Shown: positions 1 to 7,871 of the stretch, piece after piece
How the letters are laid out: the number at the start of each line of letters is the position of its first letter
Position numbering within the stretch: the stretch's first letter is position 1
From: Desulfosporosinus sp. OT
Lineage (GTDB): Bacteria > Bacillota > Desulfitobacteriia > Desulfitobacteriales > Desulfitobacteriaceae
Assembly: GCF_000224515.1 (NCBI RefSeq)
Contig: NZ_AGAF01000153.1
Location: 1-42,629, forward strand
Direction of reading: 5' to 3'
Length of the DNA stretch: 42,629 nt
Program-made: the position numbers and the translations under genes
The notes under the pieces: model-generated
Told to the model about the DNA's origin: nothing
Seen by the model: only the letters and a program-made list of their open reading frames with translations
Databases searched by the model: none

Positions 1-371
1 TCCGGCAAAATCATAGGTCCGGCGCAGCATGGCCTGAACTTTGGCCGTCAGAACGCTCAGGTCAAAAGGCTTGGCAATAAAATCATCACCGCCCATATTG
101 ATGGCCATGACGATGTTCATATTATCGGAAGCGGAGGAGATAAAGATGATGGGTACCTTGGACACCTTGCGGATCTCACTGCACCAGTGGTAGCCATTGT
201 AAAAAGGCAGCGCAATGTCCAGGAGCACAAGATGGGGATTGTAGGAGACAAACAGAGACATCACCTGCTCGAAGTCCGTCACACATTCCCCTTCCCACCC
301 CCAGGTCCCGATATGTTTTTAATCGCTTTTGCAATGACGGCATCGTCTTCAACAATCAGGATCTTATGCAT
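1..371 (-). pseudogene. Response regulator receiver domain, BceR/VanR-like, frameshifted and cut by the window edge
   Basis: The minus strand starts at ATG 371 behind a GGGAGGGG ribosome site and reads MHKILIVEDDAVIAKAIK, the first strand and acidic pair of a receiver domain. After about 19 codons the frame runs into a stop. Adding one base to the T5 run at 316-320 restores a complete receiver: the phosphoacceptor region reads LVLLDIALPFYNGYHW, then PIIFISSASDNMNIVMAINM, then the KPFDLSVLTAKVQAMLRR end typical of regulators of bacitracin/lantibiotic-sensing kinases. The DNA-binding half lies outside the window. The single-base loss in a homopolymer may be a sequencing error or a real mutation; the good conservation after it argues that any mutation is recent. 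Confidence 0.75.
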
Positions 372-519
372 GAAACAGCCCCTCCCTATTCACGATACTA
401 TTCTATCATGAAAGATGGGTGATAAAAAACCGGCCCCTGGCTCGCCGTATGAAGTTCTTCATCATAAGGAGCTTTACTGACTGCTAAGATCAGCTTGTTA
501 ATATTGAATGTTAAAAGTA

Positions 520-557
520 ACATCTCTAATTCTCAGGCTATCTGTGATTAGAGATGT
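520..557 (-). terminator. Hairpin downstream of the GNAT gene
   Basis: An 11-bp perfect inverted repeat (ACATCTCTAAT / ATTAGAGATGT) lies just past the stop of the minus-strand acetyltransferase gene. On the minus strand it is followed by TACTTTTAAC, a weak U-rich tail. A terminator role is likely but not strong. Confidence 0.45.
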
Positions 558-613
558 TCGCCAATATTTGTTTTAATCCATTTCAAATCCACAGGTTTAG
601 CTAAATGTTGAAA

Positions 614-1108
614 TCAAATAGTCTTTTGCATATAAACAACGCTGAAAATGCTGTCGAGTTTTTTCCCAATATCATTCAGTTTCCCAACCAATTCAAATCC
701 ATGTCTTTTATGAAAGGCAATACTATCATCGTTTCTGGAAGATATTTCTGCGATAATATTATGAATACCTAATTCATGGGCGTCTTCCTCCAGCTTTGCC
801 AAGCATTGTGTCCCAAGACCCTTACCGACATATTCTTTATCAATGAAATATGTAATTGTAGCCGTTGCCTTAAATGTTGAAAACGGGCTGTATGGATTCA
901 GCGAACAGAAACCTACGACTTTATTTTGATTGTTTTCCAGCAGTGCATATGCACTGAGCCCCTCTGATTTTTTCATCAGCATTTCATAAAACGGTTCCGG
1001 GAGCACAGTGGCAGGAAAAGCAGCGGTGCTTCCGGCAATGTAAAAATTAAAAATTTCCATTACCGGTTTCTGATGTTCAATACTCATTTTTTCAAACTTA
1101 ATATTCAT
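614..1108 (-). CDS. GNAT-family N-acetyltransferase (phosphinothricin acetyltransferase-like)
   Basis: This 164-residue protein has the usual length of a single GNAT domain. Near residues 15-30 it has the MEIFNFYIAGSTAAFP segment seen in Pat/Bar-type acetyltransferases. At about residues 92-108 it has FIDKEYVGKGLGTQCLAKLEE, whose GKGLG loop is the acetyl-CoA pyrophosphate-binding motif A. The C-terminal part (NDDSIAFHKRHGFELVGKL) matches motif B of the fold. Start ATG 1108 is preceded by AGGAGG at good spacing. By family it would transfer acetyl from acetyl-CoA to an amine of a small molecule; the substrate cannot be told. It is intact although its right-hand neighbours are decayed. Confidence 0.85.
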   Translation of the reverse strand: MNIKFEKMSIEHQKPVMEIFNFYIAGSTAAFPATVLPEPFYEMLMKKSEGLSAYALLENNQNKVVGFCSLNPYSPFSTFKATATITYFIDKEYVGKGLGTQCLAKLEEDAHELGIHNIIAEISSRNDDSIAFHKRHGFELVGKLNDIGKKLDSIFSVVYMQKTI

Positions 1109-1227
1109 TTTACCCTCCTATTTTTTTATCCAACTAATAATCAAAATTATAATATGGAATTGCCAAAGAGGAAGGGCTACAATTGTATGTAGTATAATTT
1201 GATGGAGATGGCGATGGAGATGAAAAC

Positions 1228-1917
1228 ATGCCTATAAACTCATTTGATGATTACCCCATGTCATTCAAGCCAGATAGAGCTGATTTAAGTCCACCCATCT
1301 ATCTGTCTTTATCACTTGCTCTTGAACAGGAAATTATAAGCGGCAAGCTGCCACCGCAGCGAGAATTGGCTGATTTTTTGGATATAAACCTCGGCACCGT
1401 CACAAGGGCATATAAAACCTGTCAATTAAAAGGAGTGATTTATACTGTTAAGGGAAAAGGATCATTTGTCAGTCCGAATGCCAAATTTTCATCCGGCCAA
1501 TTATCTGAAAATATTTTTGTTAATAAAAATACTCAGATAGAATTAGGTATAATGAGTCCTTTTTACTCTGTGGACAATATAACGCTGGCGGCTGCGCGCG
1601 AGGTAATAAACAGTCCAGAGGCGACCCGATTATTAAGGTACGGTACTCCCCGCGGAATGGAAAGATATCATCTTCATCCACACAGAGAACAGATTACCTT
1701 CGCTTCGGGCAGTCAAAACGCTCTAAATATTGTTCTGGCTGCTCTGTTTGATTACAGGGATAAAATTGCAGTGGATGAATACACTTATCCAAGCTTTGTT
1801 GGGATTGCTAATCTTCTGAACATTAAGCTTTTTCCGATTAAAAATGATGATTATGGTATGAATCCTGAGGAATTAGGTAAAATATGCCGGCTGAACAAAA
1901 TACAAGGCAAGACCTGA
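1228..1917 (+). pseudogene. MocR/GntR-type regulator fragment with internal deletion and lost C-terminus
   Basis: The first ~75 residues form a GntR-type winged helix (SPPIYLSLSLALEQEIISGKLPPQRELADFLDINLGTVTRAYK). Residues ~105-220 are the start of an aminotransferase-fold domain (LRYGTPRGMERY, ITFASGSQNALNIVLAALFD, VDEYTYPSFVGIA). MocR proteins are usually about 450-480 residues, so more than half is missing. The join MERY-HLHPHREQITFASG lacks the roughly 18 residues normally between these motifs, so there is also an internal deletion. The frame stops at TGA 1915, and the same frame then continues into an unrelated acetyltransferase fragment. Start ATG 1228 follows GGAGATGAAAAC. Confidence 0.8.
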
Positions 1918-2136
1918 ACAGGGCCAAACCCTATTGCAATTTACCCTAACGAGAAAATCAAAAGTATATGCTATGTTAAAAATGTTATAACACGCCCCAA
2001 TATTATTATTGGAGACTACACCTACTATGACGATGTTAACGGTGCTGAGCGGTTTGAAGAGCATATCACGCACCATTACGAATTTATCGGAGATAAGGTT
2101 ATTATAAGAATGATGTTCTTTAGTCTCTTTAGTTAG
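1918..2136 (+). pseudogene. N-terminal fragment of a Vat/CatB-type (XAT) O-acetyltransferase
   Basis: Directly after the TGA that ends the MocR fragment, the same frame reads GPNPIAIYPNEKIKSICYV, then NIIIGDYTYYDDVNG, then HHYEFIGDKVII. This is the recognisable N-terminus of streptogramin A / chloramphenicol (xenobiotic) acetyltransferases of the left-handed beta-helix type. The next expected segment (GKFC..., NGANH with the catalytic His) is absent: after GDKVII the sequence becomes unrelated and stops at TAG 2134. The piece also lacks its own ATG. It is therefore a dead stub, fused by deletion to the MocR stub. Confidence 0.75.
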
Positions 2137-2352
2137 GAACTAATACCCAAATTACAATAAAGATGACGACAGCCATTATTCTGTTAATTATTAAATACAG
2201 TTCACTCGGCTCGGCGTTTTTAAATTTCCAGCCTTCAGAAATCATCCATGTAATTCTAGGATTTATTATGGTAATAAGTAGAAATACACTTGCAATTATT
2301 TTAATAAATCCAGGCGCTTCAAATTCCTCCCCGCTTTTTCATTCCTTAGTAC
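2129..2352 (-). pseudogene. DUF6199-like small membrane protein, no clear start codon
   Basis: The minus-strand frame ending at TAA 2129-2131 reads FIKIIASVFLLITIINPRITW, then SEGWKFKNAEPSELYLI, then VVIFIVIWVLV. This is the two-helix pattern with the NPR...SEGWKxxxAEPS core of the DUF6199 family. The frame is open back to a TGA near 2350 but has no ATG, GTG or TTG at its head. The nearest ATG (RNEKAG...) lies in another frame, so either one base has been lost or the N-terminus is gone. It lies just after the stop of the minus-strand gene at 2363 and may once have been its operon partner. Function unknown. Confidence 0.5.
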
Positions 2353-2362
2353 CCAACTGATA

Positions 2363-2815
2363 TTAAACGCCAACTACATCTATAGGAATTGCTTCACCAT
2401 TCTTGAAAACTTTTATAGTGTCAAATTTTTCTGACAACTTAATCTTATAAATCAACATGTTCTCAATTTTTTGAGTATAATTCCAATCATCAGCCAGTTC
2501 TTCATTAAAACTAATTTTAAGTGTATGTTCTTGTTCTTCTATTTCAAATTCTACATCTGTGAAAAAAGATGCTCTGTCTCCTTGATTAACATTAATTGCA
2601 TTTAAAAAGAGGTAGTCGTAGTCATCATTGTCAAAATTACTAGCATATAGATAGACGCCATTTTTTTCACTAGTTGTATCAATAAAATTTTGAACTCTCT
2701 TAGGGATATCTTGTCTCACGACTTTAGAAAACTCCGAATCGGATTCTTTATTGCACTCCAATGTAGTAGCAAGCACCAAACAGAAAATCAGTAGTAAATA
2801 AATCATCTTTCTCAA
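2363..2815 (-). CDS. Hypothetical exported or lipid-anchored protein
   Basis: I do not recognise a family. The protein has a hydrophobic N-terminal segment (MIYLLLIFCLVLATT) followed by LEC, a weak lipobox-like site, then a soluble, acidic, beta-rich part of about 125 residues (NGVYLYASNFDNDDYDYLFLNA, HTLKISFNEELADDWNYT) ending in KNGEAIPIDVVGV. A longer frame opens at 2842, but an AAGGAG site lies inside that extension. TTG at 2815 is therefore the more likely start, with ATG 2806 as an alternative. The DUF6199 remnant follows on the same strand. Confidence 0.6.
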   Translation of the reverse strand: MRKMIYLLLIFCLVLATTLECNKESDSEFSKVVRQDIPKRVQNFIDTTSEKNGVYLYASNFDNDDYDYLFLNAINVNQGDRASFFTDVEFEIEEQEHTLKISFNEELADDWNYTQKIENMLIYKIKLSEKFDTIKVFKNGEAIPIDVVGV

Positions 2816-3055
2816 TAAATTCTCACTCCTTCTTTGAGGCAAATATTCTTACTACGAAGAAATACTGTAGATTCTTTTCGTCCGCGCCAAGGCTGGTCTT
2901 TTCTCTATATTACTACATTTACTTTCTAAATTGGTATAATTGGGGATAATATTCTTGAACAACAATTTAGACGAAAAAGACAAAATACAATGCGTCAGAA
3001 CGCTAGAACTTTGACCGTCAATAATATTGAATACAATCAAAAAAGGAGTAAGAAA

Positions 3056-3279
3056 ATGTCTTGTAAATCAGTAAGAAAGTTATTAATAGGGATATTGGTG
3101 ATTTTCTTAATAGCTTCTTTAATAGGCAAATTTATGGAATGTTTAAGGTCGAAGGTGCCGCCGCTTTGTATTTTCAATTCGATCTGAAAGAAGGGCAATC
3201 TCTGGCAGATATTAAACCGGAAAATAAGGTCCTTCGCATGATCCTGACTTATCCTGAAATATTGGATGATTCGCTCTGA
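3056..3279 (+). pseudogene. Small membrane-anchored protein, split by a frameshift
   Basis: ATG 3056 follows AAAAAGGAGTAAGAAA. The frame gives a basic start and one hydrophobic helix (KLLIGILVIFLIASLIGKF), then loses homology. From about 3133 another frame reads GMFKVEGAAALYFQFDLKEG, then LRMILTYPEILDDSL, ending at TGA 3277. Together they look like one protein of roughly 74 residues broken by a one- or two-base change near 3120-3140. Function unknown. The strong hairpin at 3313-3339 follows. Confidence 0.5.
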
Positions 3280-3312
3280 GAAAATCATCATAGGCTAAGA
3301 TTTCGGAAAAAA

Positions 3313-3346
3313 CCCCGGCACGCTTCACGATTGCCGGGGTTTTTTT
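3313..3346. terminator. Bidirectional rho-independent terminator
   Basis: Stem CCCCGGCA / TGCCGGGG with an 11-nt loop, followed by T7 on the plus strand. A-rich sequence on the other side gives a U run on the minus strand. It ends the small plus-strand gene and the convergent AraC gene. Confidence 0.9.
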
Positions 3347-3350
3347 GGCG

Positions 3351-4256
3351 TTAATTCACAGTAACAACAGGTCGGGCCTCAATATACCCTCTATACCCCA
3401 TCGGGGCAAGTTGAAATCTCGGTGCTGCTTCAGGTGCCCAGTTAAATCCGTAAATTTTAGGGTCAAATTTTTCAATGTGCTGCCAAATTTTGCCGATTTC
3501 CTCCATGAAGTCATCATCGTTATAAGGTTCTCCCTGAAATATCATCATCTGGCATGGCGGCAGCTCAATCAGATCATATCCGTCCGGAACAGCATTGTTG
3601 TAGGCAAGGGGCACTTCCACGCCCTGTACATATTGGGAAGTACCATCTTTTATCAGGTTTTCCGGCAGCCACATTCCAATGGGTTCATAAATTGCTTCTT
3701 TAACACTTGAAAGCATTGACCACACATCACAGCCGACTTCCTCGCAATAGCCAAAATAATCCGTTGCTTTGATTCCCCGCTTTAGAAGTACCTTTCTGGC
3801 AGGACGTTCAATAATTTGCACAAATACGGTTTTGGTTGCTTTTTTCTCACTCATAGTCATTCCTCCTTTATGCAATGCTCGGAAGGTATCGAAAACTTTT
3901 ACAGGTATAAAAAGTTGAATGGGCGGGGTGTTTTGACTATATCTTTTAGGGGGTAAGCCAAACTCTTTGGCAAAAGCACGGGTAAAGCCTTCGTGAGAGT
4001 CAAAAACAAAATCCAGGGCAACATCGATTACTTTTCGTTCCTGATCACGAAGAACCAGGGCTGCTCCGGTTAGTCTTAAAGCCCGAATATAGTCAAAGGG
4101 GGTTCTCCCAGTTATCTCTTTAAAAATTCTCGCTGAGTGCCAGGGAGAATAACCGGCTGCATTGGAGAGTTGCTTAAGGGTAATCTCTTCAGATATATGG
4201 TCCTCAATATAATCCTGCATTCTTTGCACTGCCCTGATTCCTTCAACCTGATTCAT
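3351..4256 (-). CDS. AraC-family regulator with GyrI-like effector-binding domain
   Basis: 301 residues. Residues ~8-105 hold two helix-turn-helix motifs of the AraC/XylS type (EITLKQLSNAAGYSPWHSARIFKEITGRTPFDYIRALRLTGAA; the second around VIDVALDFVFDSHEGFTRAFAKEFG, then P..Y). Residues ~140-298 form a GyrI-like small-molecule-binding domain (VQIIERPARKVLLKRG, ...YGFNWAPEAAPRFQLAPMGYRGYIEARP). This layout is that of Rob/SoxS-like sensors of amphipathic compounds and drugs. ATG 4256 follows GGGAGGTGAGAAA. No obvious target gene is adjacent and the neighbours are pseudogenes. Autoregulation is likely by family but not shown. Confidence 0.9.
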   Translation of the reverse strand: MNQVEGIRAVQRMQDYIEDHISEEITLKQLSNAAGYSPWHSARIFKEITGRTPFDYIRALRLTGAALVLRDQERKVIDVALDFVFDSHEGFTRAFAKEFGLPPKRYSQNTPPIQLFIPVKVFDTFRALHKGGMTMSEKKATKTVFVQIIERPARKVLLKRGIKATDYFGYCEEVGCDVWSMLSSVKEAIYEPIGMWLPENLIKDGTSQYVQGVEVPLAYNNAVPDGYDLIELPPCQMMIFQGEPYNDDDFMEEIGKIWQHIEKFDPKIYGFNWAPEAAPRFQLAPMGYRGYIEARPVVTVN

Positions 4257-4404
4257 TTTCTCACCTCCCGATATATAGCATAAATCAAAAGGAGATGTAA
4301 TTCTTGACCTGAATTGCTAGCAAAAACAATCACTTTAGATTCTTTGAGCATCTCCGCAGCGAATTTCGAACAAATTTGCAAGCCTTTTTTTATTAGAGGA
4401 ATCC

Positions 4405-4655
4405 TCAAGGAGTCATCCTATTGAAGATTATTTTTATAGTTGTACCTTTGTTGAACTGACTTTCTATTTTAATTTCCGCATCATGAATTTTGGCAATTTC
4501 TGCACATATTGCCAGCCCCAGACCTACCCCGCCATTAGCCTTTGATCTGGATTTATCCGCTCTGAAAAACGGCTCAAAAACCTGGGCTATGTCTTCTGCA
4601 GAAATACCGATTCCCCTATCTTGAATTTCCAGAATAATTGTTCCTTCAGTACCCC
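4405..4655 (-). pseudogene. C-terminal ATPase fragment of a sensor histidine kinase
   Basis: The fragment reads GTEGTIILEIQDRGIGIS (N2/G1 box), FEPFFRADKSRSKANGGVGLGLAI (F and G2 boxes), then ...GTTIKIIF. It is the last ~80 residues of a HATPase_c domain. The dimerisation/phosphoacceptor region and sensor part are missing. The join to unrelated DNA lies near 4650, exactly where the plus-strand multicopper oxidase frame begins, so one deletion or rearrangement probably truncated both genes. It cannot act as a kinase. Confidence 0.85.
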
Positions 4656-4664
4656 TATGCCAGC

Positions 4665-6492
4665 TTAGGACATACAAATGAAACAGGAAGTGCAGCGCCT
4701 ACTCCCCTTGATCCCACAACTATTCCGAAGTTTGTGAACCAATTTTCTGTCCCGCCGGTCTTTATGCCGACGGTTGTCAAGCATTCGGTCAGCGGTAAAA
4801 TCAAAAGCCACGACTATAGGGTCACAGCCAGCCGGTTCACCCAGCAAATTCTGCCCGAGGGTTTTCCGGCAACAACCGTCTGGGGTTATGGCGGCAAAGT
4901 CAGGATTCCTGAAACCAATGAGATCATACCCGATTTCAGGTCTACACCCAGTCCGACCTTTGAAGCCAAAAGGCACATTCCCATCAATGTACAATGGTGC
5001 AACAACCTAACCGAACCCCATCCGTTGGCTGTAGATCCTACTCTGCATTGGGCTAACCCCAATAACATGGAAATGCCTATGCCCCCCTTCCTGCCGTTTC
5101 CGCCGGGATATCCTTTGGCCCAAAGTCCCGTCCCTATGGTGCCCCACTTGCACGGCGGAGAAACTGAGCCATCATCTGACGGATTCCCGGACGCATGGTT
5201 TACTGCCGGGGAAGCCATAACCGGACCAACCTTTATTAAATCCCGCTATCATTATGCTAATGAGCAGGAACCGACGACTTTATGGTATCATGACCATACC
5301 TTAGGCATGACCCGGCTTAATGTCATGATGGGACTGGCTGGTTTCTATGTATTACGTGACCCTCAAAATCCCCTTGATGGAAAGTATTCCGTGTTGCCGC
5401 AGGGCAAATTGAGCTGCCCATGGTCATCCAGGACAGATCCTTCTATGACGACGGCTCCTTGGCCTATCCCAGTAAGGGAGTCGTTCCCAATGTTCATCCC
5501 TACTGGATACCAGGGTTTTTAGGTAATACGATTATTGTGAATGGCAAGGTCTGGCCTAATTTAAATGTCGAACCCAGGCAATACCGTTTTCGGATTTTGA
5601 ACGGATCGAATGATCGTTTCTATAATATGGTCTTCTCAAATCCGATGCCGTTTGTGCAAATCGGCACAGATGGCGGCTGCCAAAACCTGTTCAGCTCGAC
5701 TCCCTGCTCATAGCTCCTGCCGAAAGAGTTGACATCCTTGTAGACTTCTCCCAGCTGACACCGGGCACAAAACTGATTATGACTAATACTGCCAATGCTC
5801 CCTTCCCTAATGGGAATCCGCCTGATCCCCAGACAACGGGACAGATTATGCAATTTTAGGTGCAGAGCAAACCCGCTGTCATACCCCCGCCATTGCCGAA
5901 AATCCTGAATACTCTCTACCCGCTCAAACGTGACAGTAAAAAACGCACCTTGACCCTCTATCTGGTTTTAGGTCCCACAGGACCCTTAGAATTTCTGCTG
6001 GACGGTCAGAAATGGCATATGCCTACCTCCGAACTTCCCTTAGTAGGATCTACTGAGGACTGGCAAATCATTAACCTGACGGGAGGGGCTCATCCGATTC
6101 ACATCCACTTAATTCAGTTCCGGTTGATCAGTCGTCAGGCCTTTTTGGTAAACAGATATACAACCGACTGGTTAACCCTAAACGGTGAGCCTCCCCTTGA
6201 GCATCCAACTAAAGTACTGCCTGTGGAACCCTACCTCCTGGATGGACCGATTAACCCACCGGCTCATGAAAATGGTTGGAAAGATACAATACAAGCCTAT
6301 CCGGGACAAGTAACTACGATCAGGATTCGCTTCGCCCCGCAAGACGAGGTGGTTTCAATCCCCGGCATTAACCAATTCCCCTTCAATCCTGCCGCGGAGC
6401 CAGGTTATGTTTGGCACTGCCATATTCTTGACCACGAAGACAATGATATGATGCGTCCCTACAAAGTCAGAAATCCGCGGGAAGATTGTTAG
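4665..6492 (+). pseudogene. CotA/bilirubin-oxidase-type multicopper oxidase with two frameshifts and a stop codon
   Basis: The product homology runs through three frames: PTPLDPTTIPKFVNQF to about 5400; VIQDRSFYDDGSLAYPSKG to about 5680; then LLIAPAERVDILVDFSQL, an in-frame TAG at 5857, and on to the end. All four copper-ligand clusters are still present: PHLHGGET, LWYHDHTLG, AHPIHIH and VWHCHILDHEDNDM, so type 1, 2 and 3 copper sites would be complete if the frame were repaired. Size and order match Firmicute CotA-like laccases. The first few codons are uncertain because the 5' end abuts the kinase fragment. Three independent lesions make pure sequencing error less likely. Confidence 0.9.
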
Positions 6493-6571
6493 AGGCTGTT
6501 AAAGCTCCGAAAGCATTGTGCACAAATACAACGGAGGGTTGAATTCGAGCATGAGACCTGAAGGCCGCCTG

Positions 6572-6620
6572 AACGAAAACAGGATGCTCCGCGTTAAAGG
6601 CGAAGCACCCTGTTTTCGTT
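6572..6620. terminator. Long hairpin after the multicopper oxidase remnant
   Basis: A near-perfect inverted repeat (CGAAAACAGGATGCTCCG / CGAAGCACCCTGTTTTCG) followed by TTTTC on the plus strand. It is well placed to end the oxidase transcript. The rest of 6493-6778 contains no gene I can support. Confidence 0.7.
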
Positions 6621-6708
6621 TTCATTACTGAATTTGCTTATCTATAAATATCTGTAATTGTTGTATCGCTTCCTTCCACCATTCACCAAATAATTCAACA
6701 ACTATGCC

Positions 6709-6755
6709 AAAGGGCGGCAGTCAGTCTTAAAAACTGCTTGGCGCCCTTTTCTGTT
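6709..6755. terminator. Imperfect hairpin with T-rich plus-strand tail
   Basis: AAAGGGCGGCAGT pairs, with a bulge, to ACTGCTTGGCGCCCTTT. It is followed by TCTGTTTTCC on the plus strand. It lies between the oxidase remnant and the convergent AraC gene, so it may serve both directions. Confidence 0.45.
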
Positions 6756-6778
6756 TTCCCTGCGGCTCAGAGAACAAA

Positions 6779-7597
6779 TCAATCGATACTTAAACGCTGC
6801 AGATAAGAATGCTCCCGGATCAGCTTGCGGTATTCGGCAGGCGTCATCGCAGTATGCTTTTTGAACTCCCGAATAAAATGGGCCTGGTCAAAATAACCTG
6901 CTTCCATGCCAACCTGGGTCAGATGCCCCTCCTGATGGTGGTTGAGTAGATTAATGGCGTTTTGAAATTTCAAAATTCTTTCAAAGGTCTTGGGGCTGAG
7001 TCCAATGTACTGCTCGAATAACATGTTGATGTACCGTGCTGAGTAACCGGTTTTCTCTGATAATTCCTGTATCTTTATGCAGCCCATAGTGGAAATTATT
7101 GTATCCTTTAAGTAACCAGCAAGCTGTTGGCGGCTATTCCCCGAAGAAAAACAGGACACTTCATTTAAGCTTGCGGAATAATCCTCCAGAAACAGGCGGA
7201 TACACTGCTGCCAGTCCTGCGTCTCTTCGATTCGTTTCACAAGGTCTTTATTTTTGAGGAGGTAGATAAGATCGGTTTCCAGCCCAATGAGATCCTTCAT
7301 TTGAACTTTCAGATTCGCAGGCAGAACACCGGGCATGAATCGGATGCCGAAGTATTCGTGTTCTTTTTGATTATTTATAAGAGTCCGTTTCAATACTGTG
7401 CCGCACGCTCTCGGATGAACACCGGAACTGTCTTTCTCGAAATAAATGTCTACACACCCATCCGGGATTGCACTGATATTGCCAAATTCATCGCAATTGT
7501 AACAATAGTGGTAGAGATGGGCGATTCCATTGCTCATCACGATTCTTTTATGATATTGGTAGGTAGCAAATACGAAATAAGGCTGTACCGGTTTCAT
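6779..7597 (-). CDS. AraC-family transcriptional regulator with DUF6597-like sensor domain
   Basis: 272 residues. The N-terminal ~130 residues (FVFATYQYHKRIVMSNG, IPDGCVDIYFEKD, HEYFGIRFMPGVLPANL) match the cupin-like input domain common in this AraC subgroup. Residues ~165-265 hold the paired helix-turn-helix region (IKIQELSEKTGYSARYINMLFEQYIGLSPKTFERILKFQNAINLL; VGMEAGYFDQAHFIREFKKHTAMTPAEYRK). ATG 7597 follows AAGGTGAACAC. It is the nearest regulator to the amino-acid oxidation cluster starting at 7872, on the same strand. It may be the activator of that cluster, but this is inference from position only. Confidence 0.85.
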   Translation of the reverse strand: MKPVQPYFVFATYQYHKRIVMSNGIAHLYHYCYNCDEFGNISAIPDGCVDIYFEKDSSGVHPRACGTVLKRTLINNQKEHEYFGIRFMPGVLPANLKVQMKDLIGLETDLIYLLKNKDLVKRIEETQDWQQCIRLFLEDYSASLNEVSCFSSGNSRQQLAGYLKDTIISTMGCIKIQELSEKTGYSARYINMLFEQYIGLSPKTFERILKFQNAINLLNHHQEGHLTQVGMEAGYFDQAHFIREFKKHTAMTPAEYRKLIREHSYLQRLSID

Positions 7598-7667
7598 GTG
7601 TTCACCTTCCTACACACACTTACTTTAAATAAAAAAATAGATGGCTGAAAAACCTATACTTCAATGC

Positions 7668-7722
7668 CTGCTTGGGACAGATGCTCCTCTAATGGTGGTT
7701 GAGCAGATTAATAGCGTTTGGA
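7668..7722 (-). pseudogene. Short remnant of a second AraC gene (partial duplicate)
   Basis: The plus-strand text CAGATGCTCCTCTAATGGTG then TTGAGCAGATTAATAGCGTT closely repeats part of the intact AraC gene at about 6909-6965 (CAGATGCCCCTCCTGATGGT..., TTGAGTAGATTAATGGCGTT). It corresponds to the INLLNHHQEGHLTQV region of that protein. Nothing else of the second copy is recognisable, so a tandem or paralogous AraC gene was mostly deleted here. Confidence 0.6.
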
Positions 7723-7767
7723 ATGGCGGCCGAAGACACTTGGGAAACCATCTTAACAAGCTTTATA

Positions 7768-7815
7768 AGAAAACAGGTACAAAAATGCGGACGCATCTTT
7801 GCACCTGTTTCTTTC
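7768..7815. terminator. Hairpin downstream of the APC permease
   Basis: AGAAAACAGGTACAAA pairs with TTTGCACCTGTTTCTT across a short loop. It lies just past the permease stop and probably ends the minus-strand transcript, with a U-rich plus-strand side as well. Confidence 0.65.
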
Positions 7816-7871
7816 TCTAAAATATCGTCCGCAGAGAAAATTGTCAACAGGTCATTGGCATTTTTTTAACC

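Noticed and set aside
2852-3040. Minus-strand 62-codon frame upstream of the possible lipoprotein
   Set aside because: No ribosome site, low-complexity text, and it overlaps the promoter region of the plus-strand small gene.
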